DNA of 64,000 nucleotides from Gari tellinella (Eukaryota > Mollusca > Bivalvia > Cardiida > Psammobiidae): positions 38,926,070-38,990,069 of the forward strand of contig OV277867.1 of the NCBI GenBank assembly GCA_922989275.2, given 5' to 3'. Shown in pieces: positions 30,030 through 42,209 of the stretch (the first letter of the stretch is position 1; every line of letters begins with the position of its first letter). The notes beneath the pieces were generated by a model, which saw only the letters and a list, made by a program, of their open reading frames with translations, did not search any database and was not told the origin of the DNA. The translations under genes were made by a program, and so were the position numbers.

Positions 30030-31327
30030 CGAGGGAACAGTAAAAAGTTGGGTCCATCGCACGGTAAAAAGTTGTAAACGCACGGAATAATCGTGCCTTT
30101 TTACTATTCATACGATGCAGTTCTTTATCTACACGCTGATATCAAAACAATAAATATGCGACAAGTACAAGCTACATAAAACTGGGATTTAAAATTGCTG
30201 GTCATACATACTAGAGTTAAAAATGGATGGAAAACGCTCTTGAAATGAAATGTGCAGAAATACGGGTCTATTTCAAAACTCGCAATGAACTAAAAGTTGA
30301 GCCCAAAACTATATATAATGAAATATCGTAAGTTGGGGGATCATGAAGTTCCCTATAGGCTTGTCAGAAACTGAATTGCGAAATTCAATAGTGACATAGA
30401 CTCTATTCAAGATTCCTCTAAATCTGACAGGAGACGCACAACAGTGACACCGAAAAACATCTCAAAGGTCAGAGAAATTTAGCAATCAGATGCAAGATAT
30501 ATGTCTACGGAAATAGCTCGAAGGATCGGCATTTCGGAAGCATCTACTCGTACGATTCTAAAAAAGAATCTTGGACTTTCGCCTACCACATATCCTCACA
30601 AACGAACAAAACACAGCACATGTGAAGATGGCCAAGAAATTATTGAAATCGTATCCTAAATTTGAGCGGAAAGTTTTCGTGAATAGAGTGATTGGAGACG
30701 AAACGTGGGTTCATATTTTTGAACCACAAAGGAAAATAGATATTAAGTTATGGGCCACCAGAAACGCTCAGTGTTAAGAAGGTTATGTTGGCTGTATTTG
30801 TCGATATTATCTTTCCTATAGTTCAGGTTTCTGTTCCTAAAGGGCGCACAATTACAGGAACATTGTACAAACATAAATTACTGAGAAAGTTAAATAAATA
30901 CCTTGAAAAACGTTGACCAAAGACAAGATTAATAAGGAGTTGGTTTTCTTCGTGATGATGCTCCAGCACATACCGCTAATGTTGTAACTGATTTTTTGAA
31001 ATCGTAAAAAGGGACAGTGCTTCCCCATCCACCTTATTCACCAGATATGGCACCTACAGATATTTTCCAGTTACCAAAACTGAAAATGATGTTGTATGGA
31101 AGAAAAAAATATGGCAGTCGCAACTGGTTACCTCAGCTGTTTATCAGTGTTTGAAACGTATCCAAAAAGAGGACTCATAAATGCTTTTCGGAATTGGTTG
31201 AAAAGTTTGAAGTTATGTGGTTCTCACAATGGAGAGTACTTTGAAGTAAATAAAAAGAAATAATTTCAATATTGCATTCAGGTTAGCTTTTATTGGCCCT
31301 TGGACAAAACTTTTTACGGTTCCCTCG
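30030..31327 (+). mobile_element. Inactive mariner-family transposon
   Basis: About 1.3 kb with inverted repeats CGAGGGAACAGTAAAAAG (left) and CTTTTTACGGTTCCCTCG (right), flanked by TA. The interior, in several frames, encodes mariner transposase pieces: EIARRIGISEASTRTIL (helix-turn-helix), LTNEQNTAHVKMAKKLL, VIGDETWVH (first catalytic D), RDDAPAHTANVVTDFL (second) and HPPYSPDMAPTD (third). Several stops and frameshifts make it a pseudogene. Confidence 0.88.
30220..31250 (+). pseudogene. Mariner transposase pseudogene
   Basis: Broken DD34D-type transposase. A stop follows VREI in the N-terminal domain, the catalytic core is split by a stop after WATRNAQC (30777), another follows the KYLEKR region, and another follows FLKS. 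The longest intact piece is 30571-30777. The third motif YSPDMAPTD is followed by IF, near the family's usual YH. Confidence 0.82.
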
Positions 31328-32090
31328 TATATAAACCGCAAAACGCGGCGTGGTTTTTTAGTAACGTCATTTGGCGTCCTGCTTCATGCAGCGCTTGTGA
31401 AGAACAGTTGGACTAAAATAATATAGTTCCGACAAGGTGTGGCCTTCAATTTTTTGGGGGGTTTATGAACAAAAAATTACAGCCAATCATAGCTAACCAA
31501 AATTATTAAAAACAAACAATATTACATTATAAAAAATACACTGGTCCTAATTGAAAACTTGAATTGTCAATTTGAATTTGTAGAGGCCAATGAATTAACT
31601 CCAGCAGGGAAAAGAGCAGCACATTTACTTTGGAGTTGTTGTTTATTTCTCAAATATCAGCCTTCTTTAAGTACCCAATGGTTATCGAGTTTAAGCCTAG
31701 TGTATAATAAAGAAGACATTGACAAATAGTCTAGACTCCGATTGAACGCCTTTTATCAGGTTCTGCACGATTTGCTATTTCACATCAAATAGTTTACTGT
31801 ATGGCGAAACACTGCAGTGTCTAATATCACCCTTGCATATTAATAATACAGTATTCATACAAGTACATAGGAACAGTCCATTGCAATATCAATACATACG
31901 TGAGTTAAAGGTTAACATGTGCTAAACTATATCTATATTGAACATCTGTTCGGATTATCAGATATTAAGTGTCAATTTATCTTGCAAAAATGTTTTGCGT
32001 AAACTAATAAAAGCAAACAAAAAATAACGTTTATGAAAATTTATTATTTACAGTGAATACCAAAAACTTTCATGAGATGTTGTTAACCCC
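31328..32090. other. Mostly unassigned, one short repeat fragment
   Basis: 31358-31425 shares ACGTCATTTGGCGTCC, ATGCAGCGCTTGTG and GACTAAAATAATATAG with the satellite and palindrome at 1377-2284. The rest is AT-rich with nothing recognised. Confidence 0.4.
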
Positions 32091-32295
32091 TTAACCGTTT
32101 CATTGTCGTTTGCTTCAATGTTGTTGTTTGCAAGATCGTTTCAAAGTAATATTCAATGTAGTATGACTTGTAACATATCTATACGAGTGTCAAACAGTTT
32201 GGGTCCTGATCAGACGCCGCGTGACGCGGCGTCTGATCAGGATCCAAATTGTTTGCAAACGCGCGTTTAAGCGTCATTGAGAGTGAAAGGGTTAG
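32091..32295 (-). mobile_element. Family B MITE (B6)
   Basis: TTAACCCCTTAACCGTTTCA to GAGAGTGAAAGGGTTA. The hairpin pairs CAAACAGTTTGGGTCC, TGATCAGACGCCGCG with CGCGGCGTCTGATCA, GGATCCAAATTGTTTG. Confidence 0.85.
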
Positions 32296-32634
32296 TGCAC
32301 CAGGTATACATACAAGTGGATCACGAATGGCAAACAATACGCCAAATATTCTGTATGGCAGGACGGTACCAGATGTGTGTAGAATGCTAATAGGAACTTT
32401 CTGTATTGCAGTCTGGTCATGAATTGGACCTAATTTAATTATTACACTAGTTCGTAGTGTAGAAATGTCACCGTCGCTACGTATGTAACACTTACTTTAT
32501 CATGCACTGCATCATCTGAAAGACGGAGCACAACTCCAGTATACACCTCAAGTTTTGGGTAAGTTTCTAATAAAGTAGACCATGCTTATATTGACCAAAA
32601 CAGCTCGGACCGTGAAACATACGCTGTAGAGATG

Positions 32635-32884
32635 TACAGTGGAGAAAACGTTATTCTTTCCCGTATAAACGCAAACGTACGCAAACGCAAAGCACTAAAA
32701 CGTAGAAAAGTGCAACTTTTGGACAGTTCTGATAATTTATGTTTATCTTGGTGGCAAACAGCTTGGAGCCTGATCAGACGCCGGGTTACCCGGCGTCTGA
32801 TCTGGCTCCAAACTGTTTGCACTGCAAATAATAGTTTTAGCGTAAACGCGTTTATTGGGAAAGTATAACGTTTTCTCCACTGTA
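32635..32884 (-). mobile_element. Palindromic MITE, family A (A12, 250 bp)
   Basis: TACAGTGGAGAAAACGTTAT to TTTTCTCCACTGTA, full hairpin with AACAGCTTGGAGCC in the left arm. AACGTTATTC terminal subtype. Confidence 0.92.
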
Positions 32885-33110
32885 GCATACATTCTATACC
32901 ACTCTGGTGAAAGAGTGAAATGACTGCTAAAACATGCGGAGCTTACATAACAAAACAACAGCCAATGAAATCACGAACTCCTATCCTATGAACCACCGAC
33001 ATGATATAATGGAAGAAAAAAACGAAAACGTGACAAATGGTGTTTAATCAAGACACATGCAAGTGCAGTAACTTTGGAAAATGTTGATAAAGTTTATTAA
33101 AGTATTTGCA

Positions 33111-33280
33111 TGTCAAACAGTCGAATTTCGGTATCTCAAAACTCAATTAATTCAACATTTCTGGTATGTCTACTGTTAAATGTCATTATTTTGAATTCGC
33201 TTAAGTCGAACATATCCGCATTTCAAAGTACAAATGCGACTAAGCCACATTTGAACTTTGAGATACGGATTTGTTCGAAC
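33111..33280. repeat. CAGTCGAA-type element fragment
   Basis: AACAGTCGAATTTCGGTATC at the left and GATACGGATTTGTTCGAACTG at the right are inverted. The interior has TCGCTTAAGTCGAACATATC and its partial complement. Likely a Tigger-type MITE. Confidence 0.55.
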
Positions 33281-33303
33281 TGAATATTGACTGAATATTG
33301 CCC

Positions 33304-33427
33304 GCTACATGTTGTCACATGTGCTTGTATTGTATGTTACCACTGTGTATGTAGATCGTTAGATATTCTTTTTTAACGATCTACTTACACAGTGGTAACA
33401 TACAATACAAGTACCTGTGCATGTAGC
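33304..33427. repeat. 124-bp hairpin with about 55-bp arms
   Basis: Left arm starts GCTACATGTTGTCACATG and includes CTTGTATTGTATGTTACCAC; the right arm is the complement, ending GTGCATGTAGC. The loop is about 12 nt (GATATTCTTTTT). Only a few mismatches near the base. It shares no sequence with the other cassettes and no copy was seen elsewhere in the window. Confidence 0.85.
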
Positions 33428-34160
33428 ATGTATTGTCTTCAATTTTAAGCATTGTTATGCTAAATTCAAATGTTTGATTGAAAAGAAAACTGATAAATTC
33501 GATATGGTACCGGGCATAAGACTGGACAATGATAAAGATTATTTTCAGGCTATCAACTTTACATTTTACCTGGTAATTGTAATAAGACGTTTTGTATAAC
33601 TCTAAGATACAAAGAAAAATTTGTGCAGCTACATGTGACATTCGATTTTCATACCCAACACACGAGTTTACATGACTTGTGTCTAGTTTTAACAGTTCGT
33701 AGGCAGACCAGACACCTAGTAAATGGATCGAATGCGTTTGTCATTCAAATGATAAAACATGGCTTACAAGAAAATTTGATTTTCTGTATTGTACTGTATT
33801 TGGTTTTCGTTTCATTGTGTTCAAACGGGAAAGAATAAGGTATTCCTAACTGTTTAAAAAGAACACTGTCTGGTAGATACTCAATCAACTATACCTTGAA
33901 ACATGTTATCTGCTTTCATACTTAATGCTTTAATTATCTCAACAACTGTTTTAATATACTCTATTTCCTGAAAGCAGGAAGCAATAAATATACGATAATA
34001 TCTTTGTCATAAACCATCACGCTATTGCCGTATAGTTATGTCAAACATGAATCTTTAATCACTAATTAAACCCTTAACATACAACAGGAATAAAGCTTAA
34101 CACATTATTAACACTTTCATGATCTACGGGAGATGTATATCCATTCATCGCTTTATTGTC
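33428..34160. other. No feature recognised
   Basis: AT-rich. 33770-33850 ends GTTCAAACGGGAAAGAATAA, a diverged family A right end. Nothing else supported. Confidence 0.35.
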
Positions 34161-34162
34161 GT

Positions 34163-34416
34163 TACAGTGGAGAATCTGTTATTCTTTCCCGTTTTTAAAA
34201 ACGCAAACGTACGCAAACGCAAAGCACTAAAACGTAGAAAAGAACAACTTTTGGACAATTCTGATAATTCTTGTTTATCTTGGTGGCAAACAGTTTGGAG
34301 CATGATCAGACGCCGGGTTACCCGGCGTCTGATCTGGCTCCAAACTGTTTGCACTGCAAATAATAGTTTTAGCGTAAACGCGTTTATTGGGAAAGAATAA
34401 CAGATTCTCCACTGTA
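34163..34416 (-). mobile_element. Palindromic MITE, family A (A13)
   Basis: TACAGTGGAGAATCTGTTAT to CAGATTCTCCACTGTA, full hairpin. It is 4 bp longer than the 250-bp type because of extra T/A bases in CCCGTTTTTAAAAACGC. Confidence 0.92.
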
Positions 34417-34789
34417 TTACCCACACTGTTTGCAAATGCGCTTTATGGCATCATTGAGATTTGGATTTATTATGATTTTACGTCGCTTTTAAGAGTATTT
34501 CAGTCATATCGCGACGTCCAGCTAATTACAGGTGGAGGAAGACCCAAGAAGCCCTTTATGCACTGTTTCAGGCACAAATCGACACCTGGGTAGAAGGCAT
34601 CATTGAGAGTGAAAGGGTTAATGTTTTTCGTCACTATATAAAATATATATTAGAAAAAAGTGCACTTACTGGAGAAACATCACAATTTGTGGTTTCTTAT
34701 TAGTTGTGCACTGTTTGCTATTTTATATGAAATAAACTCCTGTTCGTTCAAACATCGAAGGAATCTTTAGATGAACCAAGTAATTCTGT

Positions 34790-34955
34790 AATGAACTAGT
34801 ATGTTTAAGAAATGAATTGGATTTTTCGGCGTTTTTAAAAGCGGAATTAACGACAGAAAATGATCGGCAAATTCCATGAATCGTGCTAAATTTGCGGATC
34901 ATTTTCTGTCCTTTATTCGCTTCAACGCCGAAATAATCAGTTCATTTCTCATATT
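34790..34955. mobile_element. Palindromic MITE near 34.9 kb
   Basis: AATGAATTGGATTTTTCGGCG and CGCCGAAATAATCAGTTCATT are inverted, and inner GACAGAAAATGATC pairs with GATCATTTTCTGTC. Confidence 0.7.
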
Positions 34956-35184
34956 TGCATTATATTTGCAGTAATTTCTGATATTAAATGAACATTTTAT
35001 TAGTATGCATGTATGTTCAATCCATTAGAGGCTGTAAACAGGCATACATTGTACCCTGAAAGGAACAGCCATAACTGCATTACTGAAGCAACGCAACAAA
35101 ATGGTACGCGGAGAGCAGATCCATAAGCCTGGCCTCCTCTGCGAAGGATTTCCACAAGTATCGCCCTCTCAAGAAATTGCGGCT

Positions 35185-35310
35185 ATACGATTTTTACTCA
35201 TTCACCGTTTCATTGTCGTCTACTTTAAAAACAAATAAGCCAGTATGACTGAAGAAATTTCAAAACGAGTGTCAAACAGTTTGGATCCTTATCAGACGCC
35301 ACATTACGCC
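35185..35310 (-). mobile_element. Family B MITE, left part (B9)
   Basis: TCACCGTTTCATTGTCGTC, CAGTATGACTGAAGAAATTTC, GAGTGTCAAACAGTTTGGATC and CAGACGCCACATTACGC; the right half is missing. Confidence 0.7.
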
Positions 35311-35475
35311 CAAAATGACAAAACGTGCCGATCCTGTGAAAATGGTCTAAACTTAATTGTAATCTTCAACTTTCCATTGTTTCAGGGGTGAGACGATTAC
35401 GATACATGTATTTGTATAGTTCAAACACGTTTATCACGTTTTAGGTGCAAATACTTTGGCGTTTCATCTGGCTGC

Positions 35476-35725
35476 TACAGTGGAGAATCTGTTATTCTTT
35501 CCCGTTTAAACGCAAACGTACGCAAACGCAAAACACTTAAACGTAGAAAAGAACAACTTTTGGACAATTCTGATAATTCTTGTTTATCTTGGTGGCAAAC
35601 AGTTTGGAGCCTGATCAGACGCCGGGTTACCCGGCGTCTGATCAGGCTCCAAACTGTTTGCACTGCAAATAATAGTTTTAGCGTAAACGCGTTTATTGGG
35701 AAAGAATAACAGATTCTCCACTGTA
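35476..35725 (-). mobile_element. Palindromic MITE, family A (A14, 250 bp)
   Basis: TACAGTGGAGAATCTGTTAT to CAGATTCTCCACTGTA. Hairpin arms are perfectly complementary over CAAACAGTTTGGAGCC, TGATCAGACGCCGGG. Confidence 0.93.
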
Positions 35726-35774
35726 ACTATTTATACTTTGGTTATTTATTTTCCTAAGATATAGGAGACACACT

Positions 35775-35991
35775 TACAATGGAGAAGACGTTATTCTATC
35801 CCAACAAACGCGTCCATGCTCCAAATATTATTTCAATTACAAACTGTTTGTAATACGATGATAAACCAGGTAACTCTAAAATGTTTGCCACTCAGATTAA
35901 ATAATTAGCCGGACTTAACAAAAGGGTGTCCTTTTCTACATTTTATTGGCATTCGTTTCAAAGGAAACGAACAATGTCCTCATCACTGTTA
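35775..35991 (+). mobile_element. Diverged family A MITE (A15)
   Basis: TACAATGGAGAAGACGTTAT, CCCAACAAACGCG, a decayed centre ACAAACTGTTTGTAATACG, and CATCACTGTTA at the end. Confidence 0.6.
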
Positions 35992-36180
35992 TCTGGTGAT
36001 GACATGGCAGACCAACTCTCCATGAGCGAATTTATAGGCATCGAATTGCAATGAAGAAACAAATACGCGAATTCATCATGGTGTTATTTAGTGCAACCAT
36101 AACACATGTAAGTATTTCTACAAAACTCATTACTACAGTTCGGCACAACACTCACCAAATACGTATCTACAATGATTATC

Positions 36181-36370
36181 AACCATCTCATTTGTGAATG
36201 CTATGAGAGTAATTTATTTCGACATTTATCATTATGGCAACCAATTGGGCAATTTCTGCGTGGCCTGTTCCTATTCCAGTCCTGATGTTTATGCATAATT
36301 AAACAGATTTGCGCCACTGCTTTGTCCATACTAGCTCATACTTTGTACAAACAGAACATCGTATCTAGTG
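36181..36370 (-). repeat. Dispersed repeat R, inverted partial copy (R3)
   Basis: Reverse complement of part of 41345-41550: shares GAGAGTAATTT, CGACATTTATCATTATGGCA, ATTTCTGCGTGGCCTGTTCC and GTTTATGCATAATTA. Non-coding. Confidence 0.75.
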
Positions 36371-36431
36371 GCTGTTTCTGCTCAGTGTTTGAGGCGTTTG
36401 TATCAAGTTTTCTCATTACGACCTCACAATA

Positions 36432-36650
36432 TACAGTAACCAATACGACGTTATTTTGTCCTGTTTTACGCAATCGAAATGCAAACACATTGCAATAAAA
36501 TGTAGAAAATTACATCTTTTTGACAGTTCTGTGTTCAATGTTAATATGAGTGGCAAACAGTTTAGAGCCAAACTATTTGCAATGGAAAAAATATTTAGTT
36601 TTTTAGCGTAATCGCGTTTATTGGGATATAATTACGTCTTCTCAATTGTA
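36432..36650 (-). mobile_element. Diverged family A MITE (A16)
   Basis: TACAGTAACCAATACGACG, AATCGAAATGCAAACAC, GGCAAACAGTTTAGAGCC with the GC core deleted, and GTCTTCTCAATTGTA. Confidence 0.65.
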
Positions 36651-38590
36651 GTGACCAGTATAATCATTTCCACGTGGAATCGACAGCTACATAGTTTCTC
36701 CAAGACTATTGAAGAAAATAGCGTGCATGACACTGCTTACACTCATAAGTAGTGTCTGTTGGATGCCAATGCTTTTGTTACTGCATTTTCTGGTTGACTT
36801 GAAATAATTCACCCATATATTGTCACCAGTCACAAGATTGGAACATGTTCGCAGACTGCATTACCCTAGTTTAAAACGGGTTTGTATATACCCTCTTTTG
36901 TATTTACTTATATTTTTGCCCATGCAATATATATATAGAGCATTTGAATGACTGCAGTAAAAACTAAAACATCAATTTTTAAATGTGTTCTACTAACAGG
37001 TAGCTAATACACTGCACAGCAATACGAAATGAAAGTGTAGTGGATATTCTTTACAAATAATGTTGCTTTATTTAGCAACCCTAGTATCTGTTTGATGAAT
37101 AGTCCACACTTATCTTAAATCTGCAAGGAATTAGAAGTTCAGATTAAACGAAAGCAAATTGTTGCCGACAATTATATTTGATCATGGATGCGAAACTGAT
37201 GTATGCTGTGACCTCTAGAGTTTGTTTATCTGTCATTTGTTTCATTTGTTAAGACACAACATCAAGATGTAAACATCGAGACATCAGAATACACAAACTG
37301 TTTACAAATTTAAGTTAAAGAATTGATGTGTTCTTTGACAGTGTATATATTATGCCGAATTGCATTTACAACAGTGATACTTTAATCTACTGACGATATT
37401 TGTACTTTAATAACATGAAACTACTTTAACATGCTGGACACCTGTTTAAAACTGAATTTAAAACAGATTGAAGACTGACTTGGCCACGATTTCCCCAGCG
37501 TCAGATCTGGCTACAAACTGTTTAGAGACTGAAAAAACGACGGGTAATCCAAAGTCTGAGGTGATTCCAAATTGCAAAGAAGACCGGGTTTTAGAATACA
37601 ATTGCAATAATTGCGTTATTTTGCATGTTGTACACGTGCAGCTCAAGGGAAATGCACATACCACCGAGAATGTACATGAGAGTAATTTGTATGTTTTATA
37701 CAAAGTAAAAAACCCATTTTACTTCACATCGGTACACAACGATCTTGCTAAGATTGATTGAAAATAGGCAAACTAGAGTATTTGCAATGCTCTTTTATTA
37801 CTACAACGTTACTTACGTGAGTAGGACGTTAGGATACCAAAGAAACACAAACATTCGGTTGCTCAAACGTTTTCAACATAAAAGTGGAGTGGCAGATCGC
37901 CGTAGACAGTGCAGAGATACCTAGAACAGCAGTTCAACAAACGAATGTGTTACGTTGACGTTACCTCGACGTCGTTTTCAAACAGCGTCTAGTTCTGCAA
38001 GACAGTAGGTTATCAGCATACAGACCGTATTGTGTTGTCCCAAACAAGATCGGACACCCATCCGGGCTAGGGGACCCTTTGTTGAACAGATCTTGACAGC
38101 ACGTCATTAGGCTGCTTGTTTGCAGCGAGCTGTCGTCATTTCCTTTTGGGGCGACAATAGTGGATTCGTGGCTTTTCTTTGATAGATCTAATAATATTCT
38201 TAGACACCATGGTGCTCGCACACGGGGCTCTAGCAGAAAATATATTATGGACCTTGCAAATGTTCTAACTCAGGGATAGAACAACATTAGAATATCCCGA
38301 CAAATGGTGCTTGGCTTTCTTTTTTATGATATATGATTTCTATTTATAAACAATTGATATAAATTTCAAGTTATAACCGGGCGCAGGCAAAATACTAACC
38401 AAAATATAATATAGTGCACTTGTCGGTGTAAAAAAAGAATTTTAGCTATTTTTAGTTTAAAAGGCTCATCGAGTAGGCTCTGCCTGAAAGTCATTTATCC
38501 CTTGTTTTTTCATGCCTACGCAAGTGCGAACTCTTTGGCGTTGCTAGGTTTGTTCAAATGTTTGGAATAGTCATCTTTATGCTTCAAAAA
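36651..38590. other. No gene recognised
   Basis: 37500-37530 keeps GTCAGATCTGGCTACAAACTG, a hairpin-cassette remnant. 37961-38221 (minus) is open for 86 codons with SPSPDGCPILFGTTQYGLYA but matches nothing I know. Otherwise AT-rich and featureless. Confidence 0.35.
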
Positions 38591-38607
38591 TGACGTTCTT
38601 CAAAACT

Positions 38608-38665
38608 CCACAGATGATGATGATAATGATGCTGATGTTGATGATAATGATAATAATAATTAGAA
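38608..38665 (+). repeat. GAT/AAT microsatellite
   Basis: Imperfect trinucleotide run GATGATGATGATAATGATG extending to AATAATAATT. Confidence 0.85.
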
Positions 38666-39204
38666 GGACGGCGGTGATGATGGCAGTAGTGTTATTTGTT
38701 GTTGTGCTGGCCTCGGTAGCGTCTTCGTGCATCTCAAAATGTTATGCGTGCATAACTGCAGAATGCTCAACCAGATAATGGACAATTCAGCACATTGTTT
38801 GGGTTGATAATAAGGTAAAGTAATGTTTTGATACCAATTAACCATTCATTAAAAACCTTTAAACCTTAGCAGAAACAACAACAACAATTAACCATTCACT
38901 TTTGACTGTATTCCACAACTGCCTACATGTATGTCAAACTAAATTTGGAAGCAATCTCAATTTTAAAAAGTTGGAAAACAATCAATAGATATACTTACCA
39001 ATAATTAATAACAAGATAATGATAGAATTGTTAAAAAGTGCTTATGTTATTACTTAAATAACAAAGCATTATTAAGCAATATGTATGGTATAACTTAACA
39101 GCTAGATTATAATGCTAGAATTGTTTAACAATACCTACGTTATTTAACTTAAATAACAAAGAATTGTTCAAAAATAAATATCAAGTACTGAAACAACTAA
39201 ATTC

Positions 39205-39400
39205 TGTTATGGCATAAGCAGATTCCGGATCTGCCTAGCCATATTGGAATTCTTATATGGCCTAGGCAGATCCGGAATCTGCCTAGACCATATTAGAATT
39301 TCAATATGGCTAGGCCATATCAGAATTCCAATATGGCCTAGGCAGATCCGGAAACTGCCTAGGCAGATTCCAGATCTGCCTAGATTCCCATTTGGCCTAC
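39205..39400. repeat. Cluster of alternating palindromes
   Basis: Two palindromic modules alternate: about four copies of AGGCAGATCCGGAATCTGCC and about three of ATATTGGAATTC-type arms closed by ATATGGC. Neighbouring modules are also inverted relative to each other, so many nested pairings are possible. Confidence 0.85.
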
Positions 39401-40859
39401 GACATATATATTTATATTTGTTGGCTATTATGCGCAACATATATTCAGTTGATCGATGTCAGATCGTTATGGTCTGCTTGATTTAAAATTTATCAAATTG
39501 ATTTACGCGGAAACTAGAATTCTGCTAAACTACGCATACATATTGTTGCTTAAAGAAAACTATTTGCGTAAATATTTTCAAAATCTAGCGATCAGTTTCT
39601 GAACAAAGACAAAGTTCACTGGAAAAGACAATTCCCTCTAGGAAATTTCATTTTATTTGGATAGTATGTTTAAAGTATAGATCGGTGTCTCTAAAGAAGG
39701 ACTGACGGAAAGGTGAGCAGAATGGCATTTGCGATAACCCCCTGAACTTGGACGATGGTACAGTAACACAGACTCGCTAGATTGTATGCATTTGGTATCA
39801 TCTATACGGCGCAAGTGTGCATTTTCGTCTGAAATTGCGTTTACAATCAGTGCATTTATGCGGAGACACGCTTATACGACGTCATTCTCGCACGTCTTAC
39901 TCTCGGTAGCTTCTTTGATTGATTTCAATATATTTCATCAACTTGTTTGTTGTAACATGTGTGTAACCATTGAACAGTTACCAGTCAAGTTTGTGTCACA
40001 ACTGAGTTGTTCTTAATATTTATATTTTTGGAGTGTCACTCATTACACATCTAAGTGCTGTTGTTAACATATTGTCCGACACGAAATCGTTAAACATGAC
40101 TCTGTGTCCTCATTACCAAACGTCTATATTTGTTTTGTGTCTGTCGGATTGACGGCAAAGCAAACATATATTGTCATGATTGATCTTGTCTACGCTACAT
40201 TAGCTTGTTCGCAGAGTTACTTTCAGACACTTCCCCAAACTAATAAGATACTGGAGTTGGGAATACCCTTCAACAATAATTCCAATTGCAAATAGTTTGG
40301 ACACCGATCAGTCTCTGTCCAACGTTTCATCCGCAATGCATGCTTCTAAAATAACAATAAAACATCAATTATTTTTTTAAACACTGTCAATTGAGTTAAC
40401 AGTGTGTATGCGTTTAATTTCGTACATGTATAAAGTTTATACACAGTGCGTTTTCCTCTCTGAAGTTGTGCTATACGACCGGATATACCCAGCCAAAAAG
40501 GAAAGTACCCACGTTTGTATTCTGAATTATCAACGTATCATATATAATCTTTATATAAATCTAATTTTATAGAAAGTGGCTAACAACATGATATCATTGT
40601 GGCAAAATAATTGGCAACTTTTATTGAAATAAAAAAGGTTTATAACTCTTTTTTTCTGAAAACAGCAGTTTTGCTACGAAATGTTTTCCATAGAAAAGAA
40701 ACGATAGTGCTCATATTCAGCAGCTAGATTTGTTTCTTCAAGCTGTTTGCCACTCGTCATTATGGTTTTTTTCTGTCAAAATGTCTAATATGTTAATTTG
40801 AGAAACCCAGCTGTCGACAATTTTAAGATGACTATATTACAGCCTTAAAATGTTCGACA
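39401..40859. other. No gene recognised
   Basis: 40275-40345 has TCCAATTGCAAATAGTTTGG, a remnant of a hairpin arm, and 40380-40460 an imperfect inverted pair around TTTCGTACATG. No other support. Confidence 0.35.
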
Positions 40860-41109
40860 TACAGTGGAGAATCTGTTATTCTTTCCCAATAAACGCGTAT
40901 ACGCTAAAACTATTATTTGCAGTGCAAACAGTTCGGAGCCAGATCAGACGCCGGGTAACCCGGCGTCTGATCAGGCTCCAAACTGTTTGTCACCAAGATA
41001 AACAAGAATTATCAGAATTGTCCAAAAGCTGTTCTTTTCTACGTTTTAGTGCTTTGCGTTTGCGTACGTTTGCGTTTAAACGGGAAAGAATAACAGATTC
41101 TCCACTGTA
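40860..41109 (+). mobile_element. Palindromic MITE, family A (A17, 250 bp)
   Basis: TACAGTGGAGAATCTGTTAT to CAGATTCTCCACTGTA with complete hairpin; AACAGTTCGGAGCC in the left arm is the only notable change. Confidence 0.92.
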
Positions 41110-41120
41110 ACAATATTGTT

Positions 41121-41178
41121 ATGGGACCAGCGGCAATGGTCGTTGTAAGGAGAGAACCGTTGTTCGGGAATACTGTAT
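41121..41178. mobile_element. Family P right-end fragment
   Basis: GGTCGTTGTAAGGAGAGAAC and GTTGTTCGGGAATACTGTA match the right ends of pogo-like family P. Confidence 0.65.
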
Positions 41179-41189
41179 AACAACTGTAT

Positions 41190-41900
41190 AATATTTTGTA
41201 GATGACACAGTTTTCAAACAACACTTTTAGGGCTAATTTGTTAATTTCAGTAAAGTTTTGATTTTTGACGAAACAGTAATTAACATAATAGCTAACACAT
41301 TCAAAACCAGTTTTAATATAATAAAACGTTTCGTTCAGAACCACCTATAACACTAAACAGAAACAGTAATTATATAGCCAGTTCTGTTTGTATCTAATGT
41401 GAGGCTCGTTGGGCAAAGCTTTGGCGCAAATCCGATTCATTATGCATAAACATTGGGACTGCAACTGGAACAGGCCACGCAGAAATTGCTCAATCGGTTG
41501 CCATAATGACAAATGTCGAAAGAAATTACTCTCATAGAAGGCGCAAATGAGATAGTAAATAGTCCTTCGAGAGGCATATTTGGTGTATGTTTGTACTTGT
41601 ATGTAGTAATGCAATTTGTAGGGGTGTTCGAACGTCTCATGGTTGCACCACATAACACCTTGCTGTGAATTAACTTTTATTCCTACACTACTGAGCTTGC
41701 ACTCTCCAAATTTTTGCCAAATCATGTTATTGACATTGTGTATCGAGATGTTTGTCCGCTCAAAAGGCCAACGATAAAAGATCAAAATCAGACGATTCTG
41801 TCAAGAGCCCTGCAACCTTTTGATACATTGCTTCCAAAACATAAACAGGTGTAGTCGAACTTTGATAACCCGAATTCGCTTAACTCGAATTTGTTTATTT
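41190..41900 (+). repeat. Dispersed repeat R, copy R1
   Basis: About 700 bp similar to 60950-62140: TTGTAGATGACACAGTTT, CAGTAATTATATAGCCAGTTC, TATGCATAAACATTGGGACTG, CTCATGGTTGCACCA and TTGTGTATCGAGATGTTTG. Ends near TGTAGTCGAACTTTGATAAC. Open frames on the minus strand are not conserved between copies, so it is taken as non-coding. Confidence 0.8.
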
Positions 41901-41983
41901 ATTTAAACTGTTAACTTTCATTATTTCACTCTCGGTCTAGTCAATCGTATCCTTATTTCTTATTTCTCAAGCGCATGAGCTTT

Positions 41984-42209
41984 TTAACCCTTTCATGATC
42001 AAATTATTCGGGAGATGTTTACCCCTTCACCGCTTTATTGTCGTCTGCTTAAGTTTCAAAGTTAGATTTAAGGTTGTTTAAATTAATAAATATCGATAAG
42101 AGCGTCAAACAGTGTCAAACAGCTTGAATCCTGATCAGACGCCGCGTTACGCGACCTCTGATCAGGATCCAAACTCTTTGCAAACACGCTTGTAAGCGTC
42201 ATTGAGAGC
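41984..42209 (-). mobile_element. Family B MITE cut by A18 (B7)
   Basis: TTAACCCTTTCATGATC start, TTGTCGTCTGCTTAAG, CAAACAGCTTGAATCCTGATC, core GCCGCGTTACGCGACC, GTAAGCGTCATTGAGAGC. Its right terminus is missing where A18 begins. Confidence 0.75.

Noticed and set aside
30030..31327. Functional mariner transposon
   Set aside because: The three catalytic motifs are visible but lie in frames broken by several stops, so no complete transposase can be made.
41345..41785. 146-codon minus-strand frame in repeat R1 as a gene
   Set aside because: The homologous copy R2 (61233-61505) does not keep the frame or start, and R3 is partial. The similarity is at the DNA level only.
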